The notes under the pieces are model-generated. The model ran no database searches. It was not told the DNA's origin and saw only the letters and a program-made list of their open reading frames with translations. A DNA stretch of 64,000 nt from Acetobacter orientalis (GTDB lineage: Bacteria; Pseudomonadota; Alphaproteobacteria; Acetobacterales; Acetobacteraceae), in assembly GCF_000963965.1 (NCBI RefSeq), contig NZ_BAMX01000014.1, positions 204,875-268,874 of the forward strand, written 5' to 3'. The translations under genes were made by a program, and so were the position numbers. Positions 1 through 8,413 of the stretch are shown one piece after another (the first letter of the stretch is position 1; every line of letters begins with the position of its first letter).

Positions 1-146
1 AAGTGTACCCCGGTATTACCTTGAAATACGAGGTTATGAACCTTGCAAACTACCAGCCTACATACTTGACAGGTGACCACCTGCAATTTGCAGATGAGCG
101 CGACAATTATGGGCGCGCAGTCTACTTCCATGTTATTTTTCATTAA
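1..146 (+). CDS. TonB-dependent receptor, C-terminal end (partial)
   Basis: An open frame enters from outside the window and ends at TAA 144-146, giving 47 residues. It reads VYPGITLKYEVMNLANYQ and ends AVYFHVIFH. The alternating aromatic/hydrophobic last strand closing on an aromatic-rich C-terminus, and the phrase about an N-L-x-N-Y-Q motif, are typical of the last strands of TonB-dependent outer-membrane receptors. I infer an outer-membrane transporter for a siderophore or other large ligand. The ligand cannot be told from this fragment. It lies 34 bases before the phosphatase gene on the same strand, so the two may be co-transcribed. A different beta-barrel porin is the main alternative. 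Confidence 0.6.
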   Translation, partial: VYPGITLKYEVMNLANYQPTYLTGDHLQFADERDNYGRAVYFHVIFH

Positions 147-180
147 AGTTTAACAACCGGCTGTTCAGAGAGGTGGCTTT

Positions 181-1815
181 ATGCCGTCTCTCTTGTTTTG
201 GGGTTTTGTTATGGTTTCTTTTGGTCGGCGTGGGTTTGTTTCTGGCTTGGTAGCTGGGGGTGTTGGTAGTAGCTTTTTACTTGAGCGGGCGTTTGCTGCG
301 CAAAAAGACCCCAGAAACCTTGATAAAAACCCTAAATTTATTGCTTCGCCTTTTACATTAGGCGTTGCCTCTGGCGACCCAGAGCCAGATGGTTTTGTTA
401 TTTGGACACGTCTTGCCCCCACGCCATTAGATGAAGCAGGCGGTATGCCGCTTAAGCCCATGTATGTGGTGTGGGAAGTGGCGGAAGATGAAAAATTAAC
501 CCGTGTTGTAGCCCGTGGGCAAGAACTGGCACACCCTGAGCTTGCGCATTCTGTGCATGTTGAGGTGGCCGGGCTTAAAACAGATAGACCGTATTGGTAC
601 CGCTTTCGGGTTGGGGGGTATGAAAGCCCGATAGGCCGTGGGCAAACATTGCCTGCACCGGGCGCGCAAATTGACCGTGTACGTTTTGCCGCAGCAGGCT
701 GCCAGCACTACGAGGAAGGCTACTATACGGCATGGCGCGCAATTGCGCAGGAGCCGGTTGATTTTGTGTTCCATTATGGAGACTATATTTACGAAGGTAA
801 GGATAGTGGGCCCGGCATGAAACAAATGAATGGCCGCCCCTTTAAGGTCTTACGCCGCCATGTAGGGCCGGAGTGTTATTCTTTAGATGAATACCGCCGC
901 CGTTATGCCCAGTATAAAACAGATGAAGACCTGCAAGCAGCCCATGCGGCAACATCATGGTTTGTGAGCTTTGATGACCACGAGGTTGATAATAATTGGG
1001 CGGGCGATACAGACCAAGATGGCACGCCGCCTGAAGTCTTTTTATTCCGTCGTGCCGTGGCGATGCAGGCCTATTATGAGCATATGCCGCTCCGTCGCCG
1101 CTCTTTGCCTAACGGCAGCCACATGCAAATGTACCGCAGTGCCCGTTACGGTAATTTGCTGAACGTGTTTGTGCTAGATACCCGGCAGTACCGGAGCGAC
1201 CAAGCCTATGGTGATAAAGACGTAGCGCAAGGCAAAGATGTTTGGTCGCCCCAACGCACCATGATGGGGGAGCAGCAAGAGCAATGGCTGTTTAACGGGC
1301 TTGCACAGTCTGATACGCGGTGGAACTTGCTTGCGCATCAGGTCATGATGTTAAACTTGGCGCAACGGCATTCTGCCCAGTCAGAGCTGACTTATAGCAT
1401 GGATCAGTGGTCGGGTTATTTGTATAGCCGCAAGCGGTTGCTGGATTTTGTGCAACAGAACTGCCCCGGCAATGTTGTGAATATAACAGGCGATGCCCAC
1501 CGCCATTTTGCCGGAGACCTGCTTGTAAATAGTGATGATAAAAAGCCGGTTTCTGTCGAGTTTTTGGCAACATCCATTACATCTGGCTCTGATGGTGTGG
1601 GTGATAATGACCATTTTAGCCAGTCTGTAAGGCAAGAAAACCCGTGGCTAAAAGCCACAACAGATAAACGCGGTTACGTATTATGTGACATAGACCGTGA
1701 CCACTGGCGTGGAGACCTGAAAATTATTGATAAGGTGATGGAGCAAAACGGCACACTATCAACTTATGCCAGCTTTGTGACAGAGCGCGGTAACCCCGGT
1801 TTACAGCGTGCTTAA
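181..1815 (+). CDS. phoD: PhoD-family alkaline phosphatase/phosphodiesterase
   Basis: An exported metallophosphatase that releases phosphate from phosphoesters in the periplasm. The N-terminus carries a twin-arginine type signal (FGRRGFVSG, then a hydrophobic stretch ending AFA around residue 39), as expected because PhoD enzymes are Tat substrates. An Ig-like N-terminal domain (about residues 55-160) precedes the metal-dependent core: AAGCQHYEEGYY near 170, HYGDYIYE near 198, FDDHEVDNNW near 263 and NITGDAHRH near 433, which supply the Ca/Fe ligands of the family. Length 544 is usual. The start at 181 is chosen because GAGAGG lies 7 bases upstream. The in-frame ATG at 211 would give a cleaner Tat signal but has no ribosome site. 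It follows a TonB receptor gene by 34 bases, which suggests joint nutrient scavenging. Confidence 0.93.
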   Translation: MPSLLFWGFVMVSFGRRGFVSGLVAGGVGSSFLLERAFAAQKDPRNLDKNPKFIASPFTLGVASGDPEPDGFVIWTRLAPTPLDEAGGMPLKPMYVVWEVAEDEKLTRVVARGQELAHPELAHSVHVEVAGLKTDRPYWYRFRVGGYESPIGRGQTLPAPGAQIDRVRFAAAGCQHYEEGYYTAWRAIAQEPVDFVFHYGDYIYEGKDSGPGMKQMNGRPFKVLRRHVGPECYSLDEYRRRYAQYKTDEDLQAAHAATSWFVSFDDHEVDNNWAGDTDQDGTPPEVFLFRRAVAMQAYYEHMPLRRRSLPNGSHMQMYRSARYGNLLNVFVLDTRQYRSDQAYGDKDVAQGKDVWSPQRTMMGEQQEQWLFNGLAQSDTRWNLLAHQVMMLNLAQRHSAQSELTYSMDQWSGYLYSRKRLLDFVQQNCPGNVVNITGDAHRHFAGDLLVNSDDKKPVSVEFLATSITSGSDGVGDNDHFSQSVRQENPWLKATTDKRGYVLCDIDRDHWRGDLKIIDKVMEQNGTLSTYASFVTERGNPGLQRA

Positions 1816-1944
1816 CTTTTTAAGGTGGGGGTGAGGTATCGTATTGCTCTGAGTTTTTTCTGGCTATTTGGTTAAGCTGTTGCCTAAAGTGGCAGGTATT
1901 TGCAGCTAAGTAAGACCTTGCTGTGCCAAATTATTGAGAAAACA

Positions 1945-3879
1945 ATGGTATTGATACGCAAACGCTACCTGACCCTAACTGCCAGCACACACATAATGCT
2001 TATGCTTGGTTTATGTGTGCTGGTGCAGGCTCCTTTAGCTTTTGCGGGCCATGCGCAAAGCTATACTGTACCCCCTTTAGCCCATGCAGCTTTAGAGAAT
2101 AAATCTAGTGCCCAGGTTGCAGCACAAGGCGTAACGGCACGCGTTGTTATTGAAACCTCGCACCGTTGCGGGGGGCCTATGGTGTGGCAGTCTGGGGATG
2201 CGCAACCCCCTGCCACCTGCAAAGTGGCCAAGCTTGTTATTAAAGAAACAACTGGTAGCCAACCGCAAAGCGCGAGTTTTTTGCTTTCGCCTTACGGGGC
2301 AGATGCCGGTATGTCTTACCTACAAATGGGGCTGTATAAGCTAGATGCTACGTCTCCCACGCCACAGGTTATGGTGGCGGCGTACACTGGCGGGGCACAT
2401 TGTTGTGAGGTGGCGTCGCTTTTTGGCCGTATGCCAGATGGAACATGGCACGAAACCTCTTTGGGCCAGAATGATGGAGACGGCCTGCCACCTGTAGTAG
2501 ACGCAGCCCAAAATGGCGCAGCCCAGTTACAACTGCTCGACCAGTCTTTTCTCTATACGTTTTCTTCTTACGCTGGGTCTTACGCGCCGCTTATTTTATA
2601 CCGCTACCAAGCTGGTGCCTTGGCAAATGTTACGCGTGATGTTGCCTACAGGCCGTATTTGGCGGCACGGTTAAAAGAGGCTCAGCAAAACTGGGTTAAA
2701 TATGGCCGGTCTGAACCCAATGGCTTTTTGGCGTATTATGTAGCGACCAAAGCCAATATGGGACAATTTGCAGAAGGTTGGCGGTATATGCTGGCCCATA
2801 AAGATAACCAGCCCGACACGATGTTTGGCATTTCTCCGTGTGATTTAAAGTCGGGCAACACCCGCAACTGCTCTAAAGCCGAGCAAAAGCCGCTACCTTT
2901 CCCTAAAGGGTTGGCGCTCTTTCTTGCTAAAAATGGGTATATTACGGCCCAGCAAGCGCAAGATGCTTTAAGTGGCCGTACACAGCCTGTGCCGCCTGTG
3001 GCGCAAGAAGGGGCGGGACACTACAAGCCTGATTTTTCTTGTGAGCCACCACCGGAAAATAATGGTGTAGCACAGATGCTTTGCCAAAATAGTGACGCCG
3101 CAAAGCAAGAGCTGCGGTTTGACCAAGTCTATTACGCACTGCGCTACCTTGTGGGGCAGGACGGCTGGAAAGACCTAAAACAGCAGGTCATTTTAGATGA
3201 AAATGCCGCAAACCAACGCTGTGGCTTGCCTATACCGGGGGCCGTAGACCAAACGGTGCCAGACGGTGCCGCCGCCTGTTATAGCGCAGAAATGGACCGC
3301 CTGACCGAAGCCTACCGTGCCCGCCTACAAGGCGCGCCCGCAGCAGAGCAAGAAGCTGCGCGCGATATAGACCAGCACATTGCCCTGCAACAAAAGCTGA
3401 TAGAGCTTGGCTATTTACCCGCTGGCACCGTGGCGGATGGCGTGTATGGAGAAGGCACACGTGCAGCCATTACAACATGGCAGCGCGTAGCGCAGCGGCC
3501 AGAAATTACGGGTTTTCTCTCACAAGCTGATGCCCAAGCCCTTATACCCGCCGTAAGTGCTGCTGTTACAGCCCCGCCAGCACGGCTACCGGGCGAGAGT
3601 GCAACGCCAGCAGCGCAATCCCCCGCACCCGTGCCCGATAATGCCGTGCCACCAACCCAAAATACGCCAAGAAGCATTTGGAGCCTTTGGCTGGTATGTA
3701 TGCTTAGTGTGGTGGGGCTTGCTGTTTATGTGTTTCCGGCAGTGCTGGCCTACGTGCGTAATGCCCCCAAAAAAGGGTTGGTGGTAGCGCTTAACCTGTT
3801 ACTTGGCTGGACTTTGATAGGGTGGGGCGCTGCCTTGGTGTTAGCGCTTGCCCCTGTTGGCAAGCGGCAAGGGGAGTAA
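1945..3879 (+). CDS. Exported multidomain protein: LprI-like, peptidoglycan-binding-like and two C-terminal membrane helices
   Basis: A 644-residue protein that I cannot assign to one named family. A signal peptide ends at LAFA|GH (about residue 34). Residues about 50-250 form an unrecognised globular domain rich in paired Cys (HRCGG, PATCK, AHCCE). Residues about 362-465 (DFSCEPPPENNG...MLCQNS...ACYSAEMDRLTEAYRARL) resemble the LprI/DUF1311 lysozyme-inhibitor-like fold. Residues about 475-533 (LQQKLIELGYL, DGVYGEGTRAAITTWQ) are a PG_binding_1-like repeat. A Pro/Ala linker follows, then two helices. The second (ALNLLLGWTLIGWGAALVLAL) matches the pattern of superinfection-immunity-type membrane proteins. 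An upstream in-frame TTG at 1900 exists, but ATG 1945 begins the signal peptide directly. The role is probably in the cell envelope; this is inference. Confidence 0.7.
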   Translation: MVLIRKRYLTLTASTHIMLMLGLCVLVQAPLAFAGHAQSYTVPPLAHAALENKSSAQVAAQGVTARVVIETSHRCGGPMVWQSGDAQPPATCKVAKLVIKETTGSQPQSASFLLSPYGADAGMSYLQMGLYKLDATSPTPQVMVAAYTGGAHCCEVASLFGRMPDGTWHETSLGQNDGDGLPPVVDAAQNGAAQLQLLDQSFLYTFSSYAGSYAPLILYRYQAGALANVTRDVAYRPYLAARLKEAQQNWVKYGRSEPNGFLAYYVATKANMGQFAEGWRYMLAHKDNQPDTMFGISPCDLKSGNTRNCSKAEQKPLPFPKGLALFLAKNGYITAQQAQDALSGRTQPVPPVAQEGAGHYKPDFSCEPPPENNGVAQMLCQNSDAAKQELRFDQVYYALRYLVGQDGWKDLKQQVILDENAANQRCGLPIPGAVDQTVPDGAAACYSAEMDRLTEAYRARLQGAPAAEQEAARDIDQHIALQQKLIELGYLPAGTVADGVYGEGTRAAITTWQRVAQRPEITGFLSQADAQALIPAVSAAVTAPPARLPGESATPAAQSPAPVPDNAVPPTQNTPRSIWSLWLVCMLSVVGLAVYVFPAVLAYVRNAPKKGLVVALNLLLGWTLIGWGAALVLALAPVGKRQGE

Positions 3880-3959
3880 GCAAATACGCAGTGTTAAAAG
3901 GGGTTGTAACACTCCTTTTAACACCGTCTCTGTTGCTTAGGCCGCATTTGCTACGCGCG

Positions 3960-4418
3960 TTATGGTGTGCTGGTTTTGTTTGGGGTGGGCAGCACAATAG
4001 GGGGTGCGGGTAAGCCTGTTTGTGCCTGTTTTTGCATAACGGCAGATTCCTCTTCCTCCCTAATTAACCCTATCTCGCTTTTATATTGGTCGGGTGTGAA
4101 GAGGCCTTCTCGTAAATGTTTGGCGGCATCTACGCTTTCGGCAGCACCTTTTTCGTAAATGGGTTCGTAAGCGCCGTATGTTTCGGGACCGTATTTTTGC
4201 GTTACTTTAGCAAAACACGTCATGAGGTTCGTCATGTTGCGTTTTGGTACTAGCCCTTGCTGTGTTTGATAGGCTGACAGGCAGGCCTGCTTAGCATGGA
4301 GCAGCTTTGTTTGAGCTTGTGGCGTTTCTGGCGAGAGTGGCGCAGAGGAACAAGCGGAAAGTGCCAACAAGCAGAACAGACTGGTGCTAAAAAACGCGTG
4401 TTGCATACAAGCCAGCAT
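3960..4418 (-). CDS. Small lipoprotein, unknown function
   Basis: A 152-residue protein with a hydrophobic leader and lipobox LSAC (Cys at about residue 23), so probably a lipid-anchored envelope protein. The mature part is hydrophilic, with two internal Cys (QACLSAYQ, MTCFAKV), and ends in a Pro-rich tail. I do not recognise a family. The start is uncertain: ATG at 4418 and ATG at 4406 both lack a clear ribosome site, and the second gives a more typical leader length. It stands alone, convergent with the gene ending at 3879. Confidence 0.6.
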   Translation of the reverse strand: MLACMQHAFFSTSLFCLLALSACSSAPLSPETPQAQTKLLHAKQACLSAYQTQQGLVPKRNMTNLMTCFAKVTQKYGPETYGAYEPIYEKGAAESVDAAKHLREGLFTPDQYKSEIGLIREEEESAVMQKQAQTGLPAPPIVLPTPNKTSTP

Positions 4419-4626
4419 AAATGCAGCATTTATTTACGCAATATATGTTTGGCTTTGTGCATAGGTGCCAACATTACGCATAGGGTTTACGTGCTTAAAT
4501 TTGAATTATGTGTTTTTGCGTACCGCAGGAGAGCTATCTCTTGCCGGTAGAGCATGACCTAACGGGTACAAGCACTTTACCTATAGTAAGGTGTAAGTCT
4601 TTTTATTTTCTGAGGAAAAACAACAA

Positions 4627-4712
4627 TGGTGGAGGGAGTTGGATTCGAACCAACGTAGGCGTACGCCAGCGGATTTACAGTCCGCCCCCTTTAGCCACTC
4701 GGGCATCCCTCC
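4627..4712 (-). tRNA. tRNA-Tyr (anticodon GTA)
   Basis: On the minus strand the segment folds as a class II tRNA. Acceptor GGAGGGA at 4712-4706 pairs with TCCCTCC before the A discriminator. The anticodon loop is CTGTAAA (GTA). There is a long variable arm (GCTGGCGTACGCC), a T loop GTTCGAATCC and an encoded CCA end at 4629-4627. The long variable arm with GTA is characteristic of bacterial tRNA-Tyr. Confidence 0.96.
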
Positions 4713-4879
4713 GGGTTGTTGAAGGCTGAATTATAGGGCAGGGGCGCTGTTGTCAACGGGGCAATAGCGCTCTTGTGCATTTTTCATGGAAAAAACTTTT
4801 GTTTATGATGGGGCTGGACAGCGCCAGGGCAGCAGCAGAAGGTGCCGGGCAATAGCTAAGATCATCAGGAGAAGAGTTT

Positions 4880-5698
4880 TTGAGCAAACAAGTTGTCGCC
4901 AAACGGCATACGCCGCGTTCTCTGGCTCTGCTGGATGCTCCCGTTGTGTCGCTCACGGCATACACAGCCCCTATGGCGAAGTTGATGGACCCCCATTGCG
5001 ACCTTTTGCTGGTGGGGGATTCGTTGGGCATGGTGGTGTACGGTATGGACTCAACTCTGGCTGTTACGACAGAGATGATGATAGCCCACGGCCAAGCCGT
5101 GGTGCGTGGCAGCCAAAAAGCATGCGTTGCCATAGACCTGCCTTTTGGTAGCTACCAAAAAAGCCCACAGCAGGCTTTTGAAACAGCGGCGGAGGTTATG
5201 GCCCGCACCGGTGCTGGCTGTGTGAAGCTGGAAGGCGGCATAGAAATGGCCGAAACCATTCAGTTTTTAACCCAGCGTGGTATTCCGGTTATTGGGCATA
5301 TTGGCTTAAAGCCGCAGGCGGTGCATGCACATGGCGGCTTTCGTATGCTGGGGCGCGGTACTGAAGCTGAGCAAATAATGGCAGATGCCAAAGCTGTGGC
5401 GGATGCTGGTGCATTTGCTGTGGTGATTGAAAGCACCCTAGAGCCAGTTGCCCGCGCCATTACGGAAGCGCTGCCCATTATTACCATTGGTATTGGGGCC
5501 TCTCCCGCATGTGGGGGGCAAGTGCTGGTGGGCGAAGATATGCTGGGCCTATTTACAGACTTTACGCCCCGTTTTGTAAAACGGTTTGGCAATTTGGCAG
5601 CAGAGGTAGACCGGGCTGTGGCAGACTACGCCGCTGCTGTGCGTAGCCGCCAGTTTCCCGGTCCGGAGCAGTGTGTGGGGCTTGTTAAAAAAGACTAA
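4880..5698 (+). CDS. panB: 3-methyl-2-oxobutanoate hydroxymethyltransferase
   Basis: First committed step of pantothenate synthesis: it adds a hydroxymethyl group from methylenetetrahydrofolate to 2-oxoisovalerate in the cytoplasm. The 272-residue protein is a full-length TIM barrel with [13 protein letters not shown] near residue 44, [11 protein letters not shown] near 82, KLEGG near 115, GHIGLKPQ near 140 and [14 protein letters not shown] near 205, the metal and substrate motifs of PanB. The start is TTG at 4880, preceded by AGGAGAAG. No in-frame ATG occurs until residue 32, inside the conserved core. It is convergent with the old-yellow-enzyme gene. No panC is in the window. Confidence 0.96.
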   Translation: MSKQVVAKRHTPRSLALLDAPVVSLTAYTAPMAKLMDPHCDLLLVGDSLGMVVYGMDSTLAVTTEMMIAHGQAVVRGSQKACVAIDLPFGSYQKSPQQAFETAAEVMARTGAGCVKLEGGIEMAETIQFLTQRGIPVIGHIGLKPQAVHAHGGFRMLGRGTEAEQIMADAKAVADAGAFAVVIESTLEPVARAITEALPIITIGIGASPACGGQVLVGEDMLGLFTDFTPRFVKRFGNLAAEVDRAVADYAAAVRSRQFPGPEQCVGLVKKD

Positions 5699-5725
5699 CA
5701 ACAGGCCCCAGTTTTTTATAGGCGC

Positions 5726-6817
5726 TTATTGGTAACGGTTAAGCCACCAGCCATAAGAAGGCGGCAGTATGGCCCCTGCCTCTTTTTTATGGAGCGCTTT
5801 GGCAGCCGCAAACGGCCAATGGGGGTTGGCAAGTAAGGGGCGGCCTATGGTTACCATATCTAACCCGCCAGTGCGGATAAGCGCATCTGCCTGCCTGCCT
5901 TCACTAATATACCAAGAAGTTGAAACAGGTAGGCCGGTTTCTTCTGCCGTGCGGCGTGCCCATGGGCCCATAAACCCAGCGCTCCAGGGAATGGTAGCGG
6001 TGGGGGTTGAAAAACCTATGCTGACATCAAGAAAATCTAGTCCTGCGCTCCGTAGTTTTTTGAGCAGAGAGACGGAATCTGCAAAGGTTTCTTCATCTCG
6101 GCCATCAAATTCAATAACGCCAAAACGGGCGGTAAGGGGTAGGTTTTCAGGCCAGACAGCTTTTACGGCTTCTAGCGTTTCTATAAGAAAGCGTGCGCGG
6201 TTTTCGGCCGAGCCACCATATTGGTCTGTGCGCTGGTTGGAATGAGCCGAGAAAAAGCTTTGCGCCAGATAACCATGGGCAAAATGGAGCATAAGCCACT
6301 GGAACCCGGCATCTCGTGCGCGTTCGGTTGCTTTTACAAAGTCTGCTTTAACGCGGGCAATGTCATCCAATGTCATTTCTTGTGGGGTGCGGTTTAGGTC
6401 TCCGCCAAAAGCAAGGGGAGAGGGCGCAATGGGCTGCCAGCTTTTGGGGGCACCTGCGGGAATATGGTCATCGCCTTCCCATGGTATGTTGGCACTGGCT
6501 TTGCGGCCTGCATGCGCAAGCTGAATACCGGGGACTGCCCCTGCTTTACGAATGGAAGCCACAATGGGGGTTAAAGCTTGGGCCTGTTGGTCGTTCCAGA
6601 GGCCAAGGCAGTTTGGGGTAATACGCCCTTCAGGAGAAACGGCGGTGGCTTCAACCACCACCAAGGCGGAACCACCACGCGCTAAAGACGTATAATGCAC
6701 GGAGTGCCAGTCGTTTGCTAAGCCATCTTGGGCTTGGTACTGGCACATGGGGCCAACCATAATACGGTTGCGTAGTGTAACATCTTTAAGGGTATAGCTA
6801 TCGAAAAGACCAGCCAT
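5726..6817 (-). CDS. NADH:flavin oxidoreductase, old yellow enzyme (YqjM-like)
   Basis: An FMN-dependent ene-reductase of the old yellow enzyme family, which reduces activated C=C bonds with NAD(P)H. The 363-residue TIM barrel shows NRIMVGPMCQYQ near residue 17, IQLAHAGRKAS near 97, the active-site strand LHFAHGYLAQSFFS near 177, SNQRTDQYGGS near 194 and the phosphate-binding end VTIGRPLLANP near 330. The Cys in the first motif and the AHAGRK segment place it with the YqjM/thermophilic-like class. In the catalytic strand HFAHG replaces the more common HAAHG; the His pair is kept. It is divergent from an ArsR-type regulator across a 108-base gap that holds a perfect palindrome, so control by that regulator is likely. 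Confidence 0.93.
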   Translation of the reverse strand: MAGLFDSYTLKDVTLRNRIMVGPMCQYQAQDGLANDWHSVHYTSLARGGSALVVVEATAVSPEGRITPNCLGLWNDQQAQALTPIVASIRKAGAVPGIQLAHAGRKASANIPWEGDDHIPAGAPKSWQPIAPSPLAFGGDLNRTPQEMTLDDIARVKADFVKATERARDAGFQWLMLHFAHGYLAQSFFSAHSNQRTDQYGGSAENRARFLIETLEAVKAVWPENLPLTARFGVIEFDGRDEETFADSVSLLKKLRSAGLDFLDVSIGFSTPTATIPWSAGFMGPWARRTAEETGLPVSTSWYISEGRQADALIRTGGLDMVTIGRPLLANPHWPFAAAKALHKKEAGAILPPSYGWWLNRYQ

Positions 6818-6864
6818 GATAAAAACCTTTTTAAACCGGAACGTATTTTACCCTATGGATGGGG

Positions 6865-6892
6865 CAATAGTTCGAATATAATCGAACTATTG
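6865..6892. promoter_or_regulatory. Perfect inverted repeat, probable operator of the ArsR-type regulator
   Basis: CAATAGTTCGA (6865-6875) and TCGAACTATTG (6882-6892) are exact reverse complements, 11-base arms around ATATAA. The element lies mid-gap between the divergent oxidoreductase and regulator genes, where an ArsR/SmtB-type dimer would cover both promoters. Symmetry and position are seen in the sequence; binding is inferred. Confidence 0.75.
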
Positions 6893-6925
6893 AGTAAATC
6901 AACCCCTTGTGGTTAACACCAAGCC

Positions 6926-7237
6926 ATGAAGCATTATGAGCACCCCGCGGCTGAGACGTTTGAACTGACAGCCATTTTGCATGCGCTCTCAGACCCCTAC
7001 CGGTTATGGATTGTGCAGACCCTTGCGCAAACCCAGCCTTTGGCGTGTGCTCCGTTGCAGGGGGGGCGGCCTAAATCTTCTGTTTCGCACCATTTTAGCG
7101 TGTTGCGCCGTGCGGGCCTTGTCTGGACAGAGGTGGTGGGCACAACGCATATGAACAGCCTGCGGACAGAAGAATTAGAACACCTGTTTCCGGGCTTATT
7201 GGCCGCCGTGCTGCGTGCTGCGGAAAGGGCGCAATAG
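6926..7237 (+). CDS. ArsR-family winged-helix transcriptional regulator
   Basis: A 103-residue DNA-binding repressor. The winged-helix signature is plain: ILHALSDPYRLWIVQTLA (helices 1-2), SSVSHHFSVLRRAGLVW (recognition helix, near residues 50-66), then the wing VVGTTHMNSLRTEELEHLFPGLL. It has no Cys-based arsenic or metal motif: the only Cys sits in LACAPLQ, away from the ELCVCDL position used for metal sensing. The signal is therefore probably not a metal and may be an electrophile or redox cue suited to the divergent ene-reductase. No clear ribosome site precedes the ATG. Confidence 0.88.
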   Translation: MKHYEHPAAETFELTAILHALSDPYRLWIVQTLAQTQPLACAPLQGGRPKSSVSHHFSVLRRAGLVWTEVVGTTHMNSLRTEELEHLFPGLLAAVLRAAERAQ

Positions 7238-7501
7238 AGCGGAAAAAGTATGCAGACTACTTTGCGCGCACGATAACACGCAGTGGGGAAAGCTCCCTGA
7301 ATACTCTGCGTGCATGGTGTGAAGCACTCTTCTTGTGCACCAGAAAATGCCCCATTGTAGGACGCTGAAATTTTGCTGAGGGTGCGGTTAAGGCCTTTGG
7401 GAATATGAGATATGGTGCAGCCAAAGTACCGCTTTTGACGGGTGTGATACGGGCGGGTAATTGCAGGGTGTGCCAAGCCGCCGCATAAAAATTTTGTGGC
7501 G

Positions 7502-8413
7502 TTATTTTGAAAATACCGTTGATGTATTGAGTAATGTTGAAAGTCCTCCGGCTCCGTTGCGTGCGGCAAGGGTTTGTATGCCAATGGCCTGCCAACCTTG
7601 AGGGGTAGCGTATAAAAGGGGGCCACCGCTGCTACCATGTGTGCCAGCGCAAGTATGGGCCAGTAAAAAATGCCCAGTTTGGTCTTGCTGCATGCCAGTA
7701 AGAGTACAGTGTTGGTCTGCCGTTAGGGTATCTGGTTGGTTTTGTTCGTACCCACCAAGCATAACAGGGGTACCGGCGTGCACGGTCATGGCTGTGGTGG
7801 GGGCATGGAGTGTGGTTTCTGGTGGGGCAATGGGGTTTTCTAGCACAAGGGTTGCGCGGTCTAGCCCGGCTGTGTTGGCTGAGCCAGCCTTGTAGCCCGG
7901 AGGGATAATAAAGCGCTGCACGCGGCCATGGGCACTATAATGCCCAGCCTGATAGGCCAGTAAAAAATGCACGCTATGGGCTTGTACAAACTGTTTGGTA
8001 GTCGCTTGCCACAGGCAATGGGCTGCGGTTTCAACTAAAATAGGGCTGAGTAAAAAGCCGGTGCAACGTGTGCCAAGTTCAGTTTGTACGCGGCCTATAG
8101 CAGCCCAAGGCATGTGTGTGGGGTCAACGCGTTTTCTGGGGTCATGCGCGCCAATACCTGCCAGATGGTTGCGATAAAGGGGGCCTTTTGCCCATGCTGA
8201 GCCAGAGAATGTGATACTAAGAATATTACAAAAAGCGCATATGATAACAAAAGATATACGTATTGTGCACGCAAAAGCAAAGCTGTTGGGTTTTAGGGCG
8301 GCGTGTAGGGCAAAGACGTGCTTTAAACTATGCCGCTTGTTGCTGTGTTTATAAAAAACCTGGCAACAAGCGGGTAGTTTTATGGAATGTGAAAATTTAG
8401 CTGCTATAGCCAT
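7502..8413 (-). CDS. Secreted trypsin-like (V8/S1-type) serine protease
   Basis: A chymotrypsin-fold protease. The triad can be read as His in VETAAHCLW (about residue 144), Asp in GLDRATLVLE (about 206) and Ser in GTHGSSGGPLL (about 265). The pattern around the Ser is that of S1B/V8-like bacterial endopeptidases. A hydrophobic export segment (ISFVIICAFCNILSITFSGSAWA) ends near residue 75, unusually far from the N-terminus. No ATG, GTG or TTG lies in frame between 8413 and that segment, so the long basic/hydrophilic leader seems real or the start is non-standard. The chosen ATG overlaps the end of galE by 17 bases. The cleavage target is unknown. Confidence 0.8.
   Translation of the reverse strand: MAIAAKFSHSIKLPACCQVFYKHSNKRHSLKHVFALHAALKPNSFAFACTIRISFVIICAFCNILSITFSGSAWAKGPLYRNHLAGIGAHDPRKRVDPTHMPWAAIGRVQTELGTRCTGFLLSPILVETAAHCLWQATTKQFVQAHSVHFLLAYQAGHYSAHGRVQRFIIPPGYKAGSANTAGLDRATLVLENPIAPPETTLHAPTTAMTVHAGTPVMLGGYEQNQPDTLTADQHCTLTGMQQDQTGHFLLAHTCAGTHGSSGGPLLYATPQGWQAIGIQTLAARNGAGGLSTLLNTSTVFSK

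Noticed and set aside
6997..7638. 213-codon minus-strand frame over the ArsR gene and the protease end
   Set aside because: It crosses two supported genes in other frames and has no ribosome site or family motif.
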